NCBI GenBank assembly: GCA_964603615.1
Contig: CAZRVU010000017.1
Coordinates: 1-41,024 of the forward strand
Origin: JAAZMI01 sp964603615
Lineage (GTDB): Bacteria; Bacillota; Dethiobacteria; DTU022; UBA8154
Reading direction: 5' to 3'
Length of the DNA stretch: 41,024 bases
Shown one piece after another: positions 33,110 to 41,024 of the stretch; within the stretch, counting starts at the first letter, position 1; every line of letters begins with the position of its first letter. The translations under genes and the position numbers were made by a program. A model generated the notes under the pieces. That model saw only the letters and a program-made list of their open reading frames with translations, was not told where the DNA came from and made no database searches.

Positions 33110-34273
33110 ATGAAGAAAATATGTCCAAAACAAAAGGGCATCGCTTTGTTGCTGGCGTTTATGTTAGTTATGGCGGGGCTGGCGGGTTGTTCCCCTGCGA
33201 AAGAAGAAAATGTGGCGGATTCTCTTGCAATGGACCCGGATGCTGATCTTTTAAAACAAGAAGAAGAAAGCGCTACGGTTACGATCACGGATATGTTTGG
33301 CCGGGAGGTAATCTTGCCCAAAGATATTCAAAAAGTATTTTCGGGAATTCCCATCGGCACTGTTTTGGTCTATACTCTTGCGCCAGAAAAATTAATCGCC
33401 AAAAATTTTAAGTTGTCGGAGCTGGAGAAAAAATATACCATGGAAAGTTACCATGATCTGCCTGTGCTGGGTACTTTTATTGTAGGCGATACCGCCAATG
33501 AAGAAGATATCTTAAATTTGGCACCGGATGTCATTTTGTACACGGGTATTTTAAACGATACCTGGGCCTCAAAGGTGGAAGAAATACAAGAAAGGCTGGG
33601 CATACCTATCGTCATGGTTGACGGGGATTTAAAAAATGTTGCAGCCGCATATGAGTTTATGGGTAAATTATTAGGCACAGAAGAAAGAGCAGGGCAACTG
33701 AGTGAATATTGCCGGCGCACCTTGGCAGAGGCAGCAGAGATAGCCGGCAATATAGCTGAAGATGTAAAAATTAGGGTTTATTATGCTACTGGTATAGACG
33801 GGATGATGACTTACGCGGCAGGAAATATACATTCGGAGCTTATTGAGATAGTGGGCGGTAAGAATATTGATGAAGTTGAGGCCGGTTATTTTTATAACCA
33901 AAATCTATCAGTGGAACAGTTGCTTAAATGGAACCCGCAGGTAATATTAACTAATAAGCCGGGGGCACGCGGGGAGGAGAGCGCGGACATCTCTCTGCGG
34001 ACTAGAATGTTGGAAAACAAGAGCCTGCATGATTTAGAGGCTATCAAGGACAAGCACATCTATGAAATACCCTGCGCACCATTTAGCTGGTTTGGCCAGC
34101 CGCCGTCGGCAGCCCGCATTTTAGGTATAAAATGGTTGGGTGGCTTACTATATCCGGAGTTGTTTACTTACGATATAAAAGCGGAAGCAGAAGAATTCTA
34201 TCAGCTTTTTTATGCATACGATTTATCTGCACAGGATTGGGAAGAGCTCACGGGCAATGCCTTGCGCCAATAG
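33110..34273 (+). CDS. FecB/BtuF-type substrate-binding lipoprotein 2
   Basis: A 387-residue lipoprotein binding protein (lipobox LAGC) paralogous to the one at 29496. Shared features are DMFGREVILP, SGIPIGTVLVYTLAPEKLI, RVYYATGIDG, IPCAPFSWFGQPPS and LLYPELFTYD. ATG 33110 follows AAAAGGAGA. There is only one importer permease in the cluster, so the two receptors may feed the same FecCD channel with different forms of a ligand. Tandem duplication with insertion of the methyltransferase and radical SAM genes between copies is likely. Confidence 0.9.
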   Translation: MKKICPKQKGIALLLAFMLVMAGLAGCSPAKEENVADSLAMDPDADLLKQEEESATVTITDMFGREVILPKDIQKVFSGIPIGTVLVYTLAPEKLIAKNFKLSELEKKYTMESYHDLPVLGTFIVGDTANEEDILNLAPDVILYTGILNDTWASKVEEIQERLGIPIVMVDGDLKNVAAAYEFMGKLLGTEERAGQLSEYCRRTLAEAAEIAGNIAEDVKIRVYYATGIDGMMTYAAGNIHSELIEIVGGKNIDEVEAGYFYNQNLSVEQLLKWNPQVILTNKPGARGEESADISLRTRMLENKSLHDLEAIKDKHIYEIPCAPFSWFGQPPSAARILGIKWLGGLLYPELFTYDIKAEAEEFYQLFYAYDLSAQDWEELTGNALRQ

Positions 34274-34322
34274 ACTTCAACACGTTTTTCAGTATAAATT
34301 GGGAAGGAGCTAGTCAATAAAA

Positions 34323-35546
34323 ATGATCACTTCAAAGGATACTCTTGGCAAAATTTTAAACGGTTATCCAGAGCTGTATGAAATTTTTTTTGATAACGGA
34401 TTTAAATACAATTCTGCCCTAGAGTTGTTGAAAGCCCTGGGCGAAAATACGATGCTGCGCACCGTTCTTAATGTCAAAGGGATCAACGAAGAGCTGTTCA
34501 CCCGCGTGTTAAATGAAAGAATTACCTACAAGTCCCAGATAAAAGACCTGGCGTACGATTACTATAACCCCGATAAGCCGGTCAATCTCCTGGTTAAAAC
34601 TGCCTGTGCGGTCACCGAAATTTTTAAGGAAACATTAGCCGATACAATAAAAACGCGGCAAAAGCTTACCGGTGTCCCCCCCAATGTGTTTATTGTCGAT
34701 GGCTGTCATGCCCCCCACAATTTTGAAAACTTTTGGGAAAAAGAGAGCATCGACGATCTTCCTGATATTATTATGTCCATGTCCTTTGACGAAATTTATG
34801 ATCGGCGTTTCATCGATAAATTTGTCCGCAAGGGATATTTTGCCGGCGCATTAGATGACCGCTTGGAAAATGTATCGACTGCCTACGCAGATGATAGCTA
34901 TACGCTGGTTGCCGGTTTGGCAATGGTCATTTTAGTAGACGAAAAAAATTTAGGAGACCTGCCCAGGCCCCAAAAATGGGAGGATTTGCTAGATCCAATC
35001 TATAGAAATAAAATCGTTGCCTTTGGGGATGAAGCAAACGGGGTATTTGAGTACCCCTTATATTATTTCTATAAGGAATTTGGGCCGGAAAGCATCGTGC
35101 AACTGGCCTATAACACCAAAGAAATCTATCATGCCTCCAAAGCGGCCAAGCTGGCCGGCACCAACAGTAAGGAAGCCGGCGGGATTTATTACCTGCCGTT
35201 AACCTTTGCCAGGCTTTGTGACAGCAAAAACACCACCATCGTATTCCCCGAGGATGGAGCCCTGATTGTCCCCATGTCTTTTCTAGTTAAAAAGGATAAA
35301 AAAACCGAGTTGGATTATCTCGTTAAGTTATTGTTAGACGACTACGGGCAGATGTGTGCCAATGTTAACGCAGCAGCATTTAGCCCCGCCGTCAAAAGCA
35401 AACTTCCTGCAGGAACAAAACTGCAATGGCTGGGTTGGGATTATATCAAAGCCAACGACTTGAACGCAATTGGGAAAGAAATTAAAGAAATTTTCCACCA
35501 GGCCTGGGACAGCACCAAAACAACGAGGGAGAGTGGCAAAGAATGA
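34323..35546 (+). CDS. Cytosolic binding-protein-like protein with N-terminal DUF1858/ScdA_N-like domain
   Basis: A 407-residue protein without a signal peptide. Residues 1-66 resemble DUF1858/ScdA_N helical domains (TLGKILNGYPELYEIFFDNG) but lack their Cys pair. The rest resembles extracytoplasmic iron/molybdate-type binding proteins (AfuA/type II fold), with segments such as PQKWEDLLDPIYRNKIVAFG and YYLPLTFAR. Because it has no export signal, it must act in the cytoplasm, possibly as a carrier for the imported ligand. GGAAGGAG lies about 14 bp before ATG 34323. Its stop overlaps the GTPase start as ATGA. A similar N-terminal domain occurs on the ATPase at 36266. Confidence 0.75.
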   Translation: MITSKDTLGKILNGYPELYEIFFDNGFKYNSALELLKALGENTMLRTVLNVKGINEELFTRVLNERITYKSQIKDLAYDYYNPDKPVNLLVKTACAVTEIFKETLADTIKTRQKLTGVPPNVFIVDGCHAPHNFENFWEKESIDDLPDIIMSMSFDEIYDRRFIDKFVRKGYFAGALDDRLENVSTAYADDSYTLVAGLAMVILVDEKNLGDLPRPQKWEDLLDPIYRNKIVAFGDEANGVFEYPLYYFYKEFGPESIVQLAYNTKEIYHASKAAKLAGTNSKEAGGIYYLPLTFARLCDSKNTTIVFPEDGALIVPMSFLVKKDKKTELDYLVKLLLDDYGQMCANVNAAAFSPAVKSKLPAGTKLQWLGWDYIKANDLNAIGKEIKEIFHQAWDSTKTTRESGKE

Positions 35547-36226
35547 GGATCGTGACTGTTTCAGGACCGCCCTCCTCGGGTAAGACCTCGGTTATCCTTA
35601 GAACTATTGAACAACTTAAAAAGAGCGACTTGGAGATAGGCGTTGTTAAATTCGATGGTTTGTCGACTTATGATGATCAGTTGTATAACGCAATTGGGGT
35701 CAAAGTAATAGTGGGCCTTTCGGGTAATATCTGCCCGGATCATTATTACATGACCAATGTTGAGTATTGTGTCGATTGGGGCCTGGCTGAAAAGCTGGAT
35801 ATGCTCATCATTGAAAGTGCCGGCTTATGTAACCGTTGTTCCCCCCATATAAAAGATGTCTTATCCATCTGTGTCATCGACAATCTTTCCGGTATCAATA
35901 CCCCCAAAAAGATCGGCCCCATGTTAAAATTGGCCGATCTGGTAGTGATCACCAAGGGAGATATCGTCTCCCAAAGCGAACGTGAGGTGTTTGCTTTTAG
36001 GGTTAAACAATCCAACCCGCGCTGCTCCGTCATTTTTGTAAACGGGATCACCGGTCAGGGTGCTGCGGATTTAAGTGTACGGGTGGCAGAAGCTAACCGG
36101 TTTCAAAGCGTAAAAGGCAAAAAACTTAGATTTTCTATGCCGGTGGCCGTCTGCTCATATTGTACGGGAGAAACCAGAATAGGAGAAGAGTACCAAACCG
36201 GGAACATTAAGAAAATAAAAATATAA
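35543..36226 (+). CDS. HypB/UreG-like GTPase (putative metallochaperone)
   Basis: A 227-residue P-loop GTPase of the SIMIBI class resembling HypB, UreG and CobW. It has Walker A GPPSSGKTS (8-16), a switch-like ESAGLC segment and TKGD (137-140) in place of NKxD for base recognition. Two C-x2-C pairs, C96/C99 (GLCNRCSPH) and C204/C207 (VCSYCTGETRIG), could bind metal. ATG 35543 overlaps the previous stop. Known relatives deliver nickel or cobalt to enzymes by GTP hydrolysis. In this operon, delivery of a metal or metal complex taken in by the importer is the best guess. Confidence 0.8.
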   Translation: MRIVTVSGPPSSGKTSVILRTIEQLKKSDLEIGVVKFDGLSTYDDQLYNAIGVKVIVGLSGNICPDHYYMTNVEYCVDWGLAEKLDMLIIESAGLCNRCSPHIKDVLSICVIDNLSGINTPKKIGPMLKLADLVVITKGDIVSQSEREVFAFRVKQSNPRCSVIFVNGITGQGAADLSVRVAEANRFQSVKGKKLRFSMPVAVCSYCTGETRIGEEYQTGNIKKIKI

Positions 36227-36265
36227 ACTAAGGAAAATAAAACAAAATGGATGGAAGGAATGGTC

Positions 36266-37273
36266 ATGCTAAATGATAACCTTGCCTCTCATAAAATAGG
36301 GGAGATCTTCGCTTCATATACTTATGCCCGGGATTATTTTATATCCCTGGGCATCAACGAGATCGATCTCCGGCTGACATTAAAAAAATTTGTGGCAGAT
36401 TTGGAATTTGAACTGTTGGATAATGCAGGCCTGGACAGGGAACAGGTTATTGAAAATTTTACCTCTTTTATCAATAAAATGGAGGCCTTAAAAAAAGAAA
36501 CGGGGGCTGCCGTCAAATCAATAACAATCATCGGCGGCAAGGATAAACTCGGAAATGAAGAACAGGTTAACCTCGAGCTAAGGGTAGGCGAAGTAATATC
36601 GATCGTTGGGCCTACGGGCTCTGGTAAAAGTAGGCTGCTAGCCGATATAGAATGCCTGGCGCAAAAAGATACCCCTACCAACCGGCAGATATTATTAAAT
36701 GGCGCCGTGCCGGATACCGGCCGGAGGTTTTCTATTGAAAATAAATTAATCGCCCAGTTGTCACAAAACATGAATTTTGTGATGGATCTCTCCGTGGGAG
36801 AATTTATCAAGTTTCACGCCGAGAGCAGGATGATAGAAAATATAGATCGGATCGTCGAAAAGATAACGGACTGTGCAAATAATTTGGCGGGGGAAATGTT
36901 TGACCGGGAAACATCGCTTACACAGTTGAGCGGCGGGCAATCCCGTGCTTTGATGATTGCAGACACAGCTCTTTTAAGCCCTTCCCCCATCGTGTTGATC
37001 GACGAGATAGAAAACGCCGGTATAGACAGGAAAAAGGCCATAGAATTGTTGGTTAAAGAAGAAAAACTGGTCTTCATATCTACCCATGATCCTGTCTTGG
37101 CCTTAATGGGAGATAAAAGATTAGTCATAAAAAATGGGGGTATTGATAAGATCATCATTTTATCCCCGGAAGAAAAACAATATATAAACATTTTGGAAGG
37201 GATGGATAAGAAAATGCTGGCTATCAGGGATCATCTCCGGAGGGGTGGGATCATCGACGCAAGCATCTGTTGA
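36266..37273 (+). CDS. Soluble ABC-type ATPase with N-terminal ScdA_N-like domain
   Basis: A 335-residue cytosolic ATPase. Residues about 1-80 form the same kind of helical domain as in the protein at 34323 (KIGEIFASYTYARDYFISLG). The ABC domain has Walker A GPTGSGKSR, signature LSGGQSRALMIAD, Walker B PIVLIDEIENAGID and the switch His in FISTHDP. The DEPTSALD consensus is replaced by DEIENAGID, so it is a divergent, perhaps non-transport ABC ATPase. I chose ATG 36266 because GGAAGGA lies 6 bp upstream; ATG 36251 has no SD. No permease is adjacent. It may act with the GTPase and the cytosolic binding-protein-like protein as one complex. Confidence 0.78.
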   Translation: MLNDNLASHKIGEIFASYTYARDYFISLGINEIDLRLTLKKFVADLEFELLDNAGLDREQVIENFTSFINKMEALKKETGAAVKSITIIGGKDKLGNEEQVNLELRVGEVISIVGPTGSGKSRLLADIECLAQKDTPTNRQILLNGAVPDTGRRFSIENKLIAQLSQNMNFVMDLSVGEFIKFHAESRMIENIDRIVEKITDCANNLAGEMFDRETSLTQLSGGQSRALMIADTALLSPSPIVLIDEIENAGIDRKKAIELLVKEEKLVFISTHDPVLALMGDKRLVIKNGGIDKIIILSPEEKQYINILEGMDKKMLAIRDHLRRGGIIDASIC

Positions 37274-37339
37274 GGACCGGATTAAAAAGATAAGTATGCT
37301 GAAACGATTATGAAAATATAAAAAATGGAGGAGATTTTA

Positions 37340-38176
37340 ATGATGAAAAAGAAGATGGTAAGGCTGATTGGCATGCTCTCTTTGATTACACTTGTAGTTG
37401 CGGCCTTAGCAGGGTGTTCACCGGCTAATAACAGTACGACGAATGGCGATCCTTCGCCAGCAGCAGAGAATGCGGAACCGGTTACTTTAAGCATTTCGGC
37501 GGCGGCCAGCCTAACTGACACCATGGAGGAGATGGCACAGCTCTATAAAGGCGAGCGTGCCAATATAAGCATTGAATATAATTTTGGCCCCTCCGGATCC
37601 TTACAGCAACAGATTGAACAGGGCGCCCCGGTGGATATTTTTATATCGGCCGCCCCGAAGCAGATGAACGAACTGGAGGCCAAAGAGCTTCTACTCGACG
37701 CCACTCGCATTGATCTATTACAAAATGAACTGGTGCTGGTGGTTCCTAAAGGTTTTACCGGAATTGCTGATTTTACTGATTTGACCAAAAAGGATATCCG
37801 GCTTATTGCCATCGGTGAGCCCGAATCTGTTCCGGCTGGCAAATATGCTCAGGAGGTTTTTAACAACCTTGGTATCTGGGCAGAACTTGAAAATAATCAA
37901 AAGTTGATCATGGGCAAAGATGTTCGCCAGGTGCTTGCTTATGTGGAAAATGAGGAGGTTCAGGCCGGCGCAGTCTACCGGACTGATGCCCAGATATCCG
38001 GGCAGGTAGAAGTGGCGGCTGTTGCTCCCGAAGGTTCCCATTCCCCGGTAATCTACCCGGTTGCAGTAATCGCAAGCAGTGTGCACCCACAAGAAGCAAA
38101 GGATTTTATTGAATTTTTGGCTTCTGCCCAAGGTCAAGATATTTTTGAAAAATATGGTTTTAAGACCCTCCAATAA
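37340..38176 (+). CDS. modA: Molybdate/tungstate ABC transporter binding lipoprotein
   Basis: A 278-residue ModA-family protein with lipobox LAGC. Family motifs are SAAASLTDTMEEMAQ, FGPSGSLQQQIEQGAPVDIFISA and GEPESVPAGKYAQE, which line the oxyanion pocket. The length is typical once the signal and the 30-residue linker are counted. The start is ATG 37340 (also ATG 37343), 7 bp after GGAGGAG; the upstream ATG 37325 has no SD. The binding protein captures molybdate or tungstate outside the cell for ModBC. Confidence 0.93.
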   Translation: MMKKKMVRLIGMLSLITLVVAALAGCSPANNSTTNGDPSPAAENAEPVTLSISAAASLTDTMEEMAQLYKGERANISIEYNFGPSGSLQQQIEQGAPVDIFISAAPKQMNELEAKELLLDATRIDLLQNELVLVVPKGFTGIADFTDLTKKDIRLIAIGEPESVPAGKYAQEVFNNLGIWAELENNQKLIMGKDVRQVLAYVENEEVQAGAVYRTDAQISGQVEVAAVAPEGSHSPVIYPVAVIASSVHPQEAKDFIEFLASAQGQDIFEKYGFKTLQ

Positions 38177-38198
38177 TCAATTTATAATGGAGATTAAA

Positions 38199-38876
38199 AT
38201 GACCGAACTAGATTTTGTCCCGGTGTGGATTTCACTAAAAACTGCTTCTGTATCTACAGTGTTTACTTTCTTTTTAGGGATTGCAGCGGCGCGCTGGATC
38301 GCTAATTACCGGGGAAAGGCCAGAGATCTTCTGGACGGCCTGCTCACCCTTCCCCTGGTTTTGCCCCCCACAGTGCTGGGGTTCCTTTTGCTGCTGTTAT
38401 TTGGCAGGCATGGCCCCCTCGGAAAGTTGTTGTTAAAATTGGGAACTACGGTGATCTTTTCGTGGTGGGCAACTGTAATTGCTTCTACGGTAGTTGCCTT
38501 TCCACTGATGTACCAGACGGCGCGGGGCGCTTTTGAACAGATCGAACCGAACATCGAAAATGCGGCGCGCACGCTGAGTGCTTCCGAATGGGAAGTGTTT
38601 TGGCGGGTGACGGTGCCCCTGGCCTGGCCGGGGATAATGGCCGGGATAATTCTTTCTTTCGCCCGCTCTCTGGGGGAATTTGGAGCAACCTTGATGCTTG
38701 CCGGCAATATTCCCGGTAAAACCCAAACTATTCCCCTGGCAATCTATTTTGCAGTGGCCGCAGGGAACAATGCCAAAGCCCTGCTTTGGGTTATGGTAAT
38801 CCTCGTCATTTCGATGCTGTCTATATTTTTACTTAATTATTGGAAACGCCATGCCCATCTTTATATGAAACATTAA
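38199..38876 (+). CDS. modB: Molybdate ABC transporter permease
   Basis: A 225-residue ModB-type permease with five or so hydrophobic segments, the family stretch LPLVLPPTVLGFLLLLLFG and the ATPase-docking EAA loop (ENAARTLSASEWEVFWRVTVPLAWPG). It matches the usual 225-residue length. I chose ATG 38199 with GGAG 6 bp upstream; longer frames back to 38079 run through the modA end and lack an SD. The gene starts 22 bp after modA. Confidence 0.93.
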   Translation: MTELDFVPVWISLKTASVSTVFTFFLGIAAARWIANYRGKARDLLDGLLTLPLVLPPTVLGFLLLLLFGRHGPLGKLLLKLGTTVIFSWWATVIASTVVAFPLMYQTARGAFEQIEPNIENAARTLSASEWEVFWRVTVPLAWPGIMAGIILSFARSLGEFGATLMLAGNIPGKTQTIPLAIYFAVAAGNNAKALLWVMVILVISMLSIFLLNYWKRHAHLYMKH

Positions 38877-38969
38877 CTGAGCAGTGGTTCGGTGGGTGCC
38901 GTATATATGCTTTGCCTGGGATCTGTTTATGTGACATTGGCACCTTTCCTTTCACAGGTCATTTTTTCA

Positions 38970-39100
38970 TGATAATTAACAAGGTAACATTATCACAGAT
39001 TAACTACAGTGTCGTACCTGGCGAGCGAAATGGGTTTTACATGGTCCGGGCTGACATGCCCATTTGCTCATCTCTATATAAAATGTTAACTCCCGGAGGT
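38970..39100 (+). promoter_or_regulatory. Structured leader upstream of modC
   Basis: The 232-bp gap between modB and modC holds a dyad TGATAAT-N12-ATTATCA (38970-38995). It also holds a stem GAGCGAAATGGG (39023-39034) against CCCATTTGCTC (39059-39069), and TCCGGG (39045-39050) that could pair with CCCGGA (39092-39097) overlapping the modC SD. The arrangement looks like a riboswitch or protein-binding leader. Moco-type RNA is a candidate that I cannot confirm. Confidence 0.45.
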
Positions 39101-39108
39101 AATTGGTT

Positions 39109-40245
39109 TTGCTCGATGTAAACATAAATAAAGCGCTTCCCGGCTTTAGTCTAAAAGTTTCCTTTTCTATAAACCGGGAAATACTTTCAATTGTAGGCCC
39201 GTCCGGCAGCGGCAAAAGCTTGACCCTGCAATGCATTTCGGGGCTGATGAACCCTGATCAGGGTTATATTAACATTAATGATCGGACGCTCTATGACTCC
39301 CGCTGCGGTTTTAATCTGCCCCCGCAAAAACGCAAAATAGGCTATGTCTTTCAAAACTATGCTCTTTTTCCCCACCTCACGGTTTTCAATAATGTTGCTT
39401 TTGGTATTTCTGGACTTGACCGTGCAGCGACCAGAGCCCGTGTTTCATACCTTTTGGGTAAGATGCGTCTGAATGATTTTAGCGACCGCTTCCCCCGCCA
39501 TCTATCCGGGGGGCAACAGCAGCGGGTTGCCCTGGCGCGGGCTTTAGCCCCAGAACCGGAAATATTGCTGCTGGACGAGCCTTTTTCGGCACTTGATACA
39601 CAAGTCAGGAGGCAACTGGAACAAGAAATTTTGACTTTACACCAATTTTACCAGGGCAATATTATCTTCGTATCACATAACCTGGAAGAGGCCTACCGGT
39701 TAGGCTCACAGATAGCCGTGTATAAGGCGGGGCGGATACTCCAGTTGGCTCCTAAAGATATTTTGATTAACGCCCCGGCAAACAAAACTGTAGCCACATT
39801 AACCGGCACTAAAAACCTGTTGGAGGGCGTTATCGAAAGGCTGGAGGACAGCCGGGCTGACGTGTTTGTAAACGAATGGAATAAAAGATTAAAGATCAGT
39901 TTATCGTCTCCCGATCGCTACCATCAAAACCAGAAGGTAATAGTAGGAATTAGGCCTGAATATATTCGTATCGGGGAAAATTTTGGTGAAAATAAGTTGA
40001 AAGCTACAGTGGTGGAAGCGGTTGATGGTATTTCCTCTTATACGTACCGTTTCAGAGTGGAAAATAGCCCGGGAAATAGCTCCCACCTGGAGGCTGAAGT
40101 ATCGAAATTGGCTGCTCCCTATCTTCCTGCCGGGGAAAAATGTCGCTTACAACTTCCTGTAAAGCGGGTATTTATTATTGGAGAGGCCGCAAAGCAATAC
40201 CCGGGCGGGGACAGCAGCAGTCAAAACAGCCTTGAACAATATTAA
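39109..40245 (+). CDS. modC: Molybdate ABC transporter ATPase
   Basis: A 378-residue ATPase. Walker A is GPSGSGKS, the signature LSGGQQQRVALARAL, Walker B ILLLDEPFSALD, and the Q-loop VFQNYALFPHL. Residues about 240-370 form a TOBE-like regulatory domain that can bind oxyanion (PEYIRIGEN; VVEAVDG). I chose TTG 39109 because GGAGGT ends 8 bp upstream and the resulting MLDVNINKALPGF start matches other ModC proteins; TTG 39103 is too close to the SD. It is separated from modB by a structured leader, so it may be controlled separately. Confidence 0.93.
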   Translation: MLDVNINKALPGFSLKVSFSINREILSIVGPSGSGKSLTLQCISGLMNPDQGYININDRTLYDSRCGFNLPPQKRKIGYVFQNYALFPHLTVFNNVAFGISGLDRAATRARVSYLLGKMRLNDFSDRFPRHLSGGQQQRVALARALAPEPEILLLDEPFSALDTQVRRQLEQEILTLHQFYQGNIIFVSHNLEEAYRLGSQIAVYKAGRILQLAPKDILINAPANKTVATLTGTKNLLEGVIERLEDSRADVFVNEWNKRLKISLSSPDRYHQNQKVIVGIRPEYIRIGENFGENKLKATVVEAVDGISSYTYRFRVENSPGNSSHLEAEVSKLAAPYLPAGEKCRLQLPVKRVFIIGEAAKQYPGGDSSSQNSLEQY

Positions 40246-40486
40246 TCAAACAAAACCCCGCTTTAAAAGTTTAGATGATCCCCCATTAAATAACAGACAT
40301 GTAATTTATATCCACATCTACCCTTGTATTCTTATATCCCTATAACATTTAAATGATTTTACAGTGTGTCACGGGGACGGAAGCATTGATACAATAATTA
40401 CGCAGCCAAAAATTTTAAGGGGTAAAAAACGGATAAAAGCATGAGGATTATGAAGGGAAAAGTGCATTGAATAGGGGAGGGTAAAG
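40246..40486. other. Intergenic region with isolated REP copy
   Basis: The 241-bp AT-rich region after modC carries a diverged REP unit (40365-40393) and the SD (GGGGAGGG, 40474-40481) of the following methyltransferase. No terminator hairpin with T-run is evident. Confidence 0.55.
40365..40393 (+). repeat. REP element copy F (diverged)
   Basis: TGTGTCACGGGGACGG is followed by AAGCATTGATACA. It has the same 29-bp length and ends as copies A-E with several substitutions. It is 15 kb from the transposase, showing that REP units are dispersed beyond the mosaic. Confidence 0.75.
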
Positions 40487-41024
40487 TTGTCCATTATGGC
40501 AAAATTGTTCAACTACAAAGCAGGTCTTCCTAAGTTTAAAGCCAAAGAATTTATGGATGTTTTGGATATACAAAAAGGAGAGGTTATCGCAGATATTGGT
40601 TCCGGGGGCGGCTATTTTACGTTTTTATTTGCAAAGAAAGCGGGGCCAGCAGGCAAAGTTTTTGCTTGCGATAGCAATGTAAAGCTTTTGGATTTTATCG
40701 AAAAGCAAGCCGGTAAAAAACAAATAATGAACATAGAAACCATAATAACAAATGAAAACAACTTGAGGTTGGCAGAAAAAAGTTGTGATTTAATTTTTCT
40801 CAGGAATGTTTTTCACCATATAGAAAATCATGAACATTACTTTACAAATTTAAAACAGTTTTTAAAATCAAATGGCAGAATTGTAGTTATTGATTATCGT
40901 AAACCAGCAAAACAAAAAAAATTATTTTTTCCGCAACATTATGCAGATGAAGAATTTATACGTGGGGCCATGGAAAAAGCCGGTTATATTTTAATGGAAA
41001 CTTATGATTTTTTACCGGAACAAA
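40487..41024 (+). CDS. SAM-dependent methyltransferase (partial, runs off window)
   Basis: An open frame of 179 codons continues past the window end. It starts at TTG 40487 (5 bp after GGGGAGGG) or ATG 40496. The SAM-binding motif IADIGSGGGYFTFLFA is near residue 40, followed by an acidic CDSN loop and LRNVFHHIENHEHYF, as in UbiE-like class I methyltransferases. It is more AT-rich than the upstream mod genes and follows a REP copy. The substrate is unknown. Confidence 0.82.
   Translation, partial: MSIMAKLFNYKAGLPKFKAKEFMDVLDIQKGEVIADIGSGGGYFTFLFAKKAGPAGKVFACDSNVKLLDFIEKQAGKKQIMNIETIITNENNLRLAEKSCDLIFLRNVFHHIENHEHYFTNLKQFLKSNGRIVVIDYRKPAKQKKLFFPQHYADEEFIRGAMEKAGYILMETYDFLPEQ

Overview
The window looks like a chromosome segment of an anaerobic, probably spore-forming Firmicute of the acetogenic or syntrophic Clostridia/Peptococcaceae type. 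The reasons are strong Shine-Dalgarno (SD) sequences, frequent TTG and GTG starts, a Spo0E-like protein, a MetV/MetF pair of the Wood-Ljungdahl (methyl-branch) type, an NADH-linked iron-sulfur flavoprotein module, acetyl-CoA synthetase and a formate/nitrite-family transporter. No rRNA or phylogenetic marker is present, so the taxonomic guess is inference.

Layout. Bases 1-2900: a 4-oxalocrotonate-type tautomerase (minus strand), then a FocA/FdhC-family channel behind a textbook sigma-54 promoter, followed by a small stand-alone copy of the channel's four-cysteine N-terminal domain. Bases 2900-9240: a GAF-type NarL-family sensor kinase with its LuxR-type regulator, acetyl-CoA synthetase with a long leader, and a second regulator made of a dead receiver plus an intact receiver with no output domain. 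Bases 9450-17354: a tightly packed redox operon. It has a NuoG/formate-dehydrogenase-like protein that carries Glu where the catalytic Cys/Sec is expected, a NuoE protein, a NuoF protein fused to a GltD-type NADPH/FAD module, MetV and MetF. I read it as a candidate NAD(P)H-linked, possibly bifurcating methylenetetrahydrofolate reductase complex.

Bases 17355-24887: a 104-bp direct repeat, a polar amino acid ABC transporter (three genes), deoC, a secreted polysaccharide deacetylase, a Spo0E-like protein, an alpha/beta hydrolase, tRNA-Gly(TCC) and a Sir2-family protein. Bases 24866-27308: a mosaic bounded by REP repeats, with a REP-associated Y1 transposase, a HepT/MntA-type toxin-antitoxin pair and a THEP1-like NTPase. 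The flanking Sir2 and NTPase genes both end inside REP copies.

Bases 27546-40245: the most novel region, a run of twelve plus-strand genes starting just after a 42-bp palindrome that closely resembles a ModE operator. It has a FecCD/BtuCDF-type importer (compare molybdate-transporting MolBCA), a SAM methyltransferase, a radical SAM enzyme fused to half of a periplasmic-binding-protein fold, and a second lipoprotein binding protein. These are followed by three cytosolic proteins (a signal-less binding-protein-like protein, a HypB/UreG-like GTPase and a divergent ABC ATPase) and then modA, modB and modC. I propose a system for uptake and intracellular handling of molybdate/tungstate or a metal complex, which could feed Mo/W enzymes. 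A partial methyltransferase runs off the right end.
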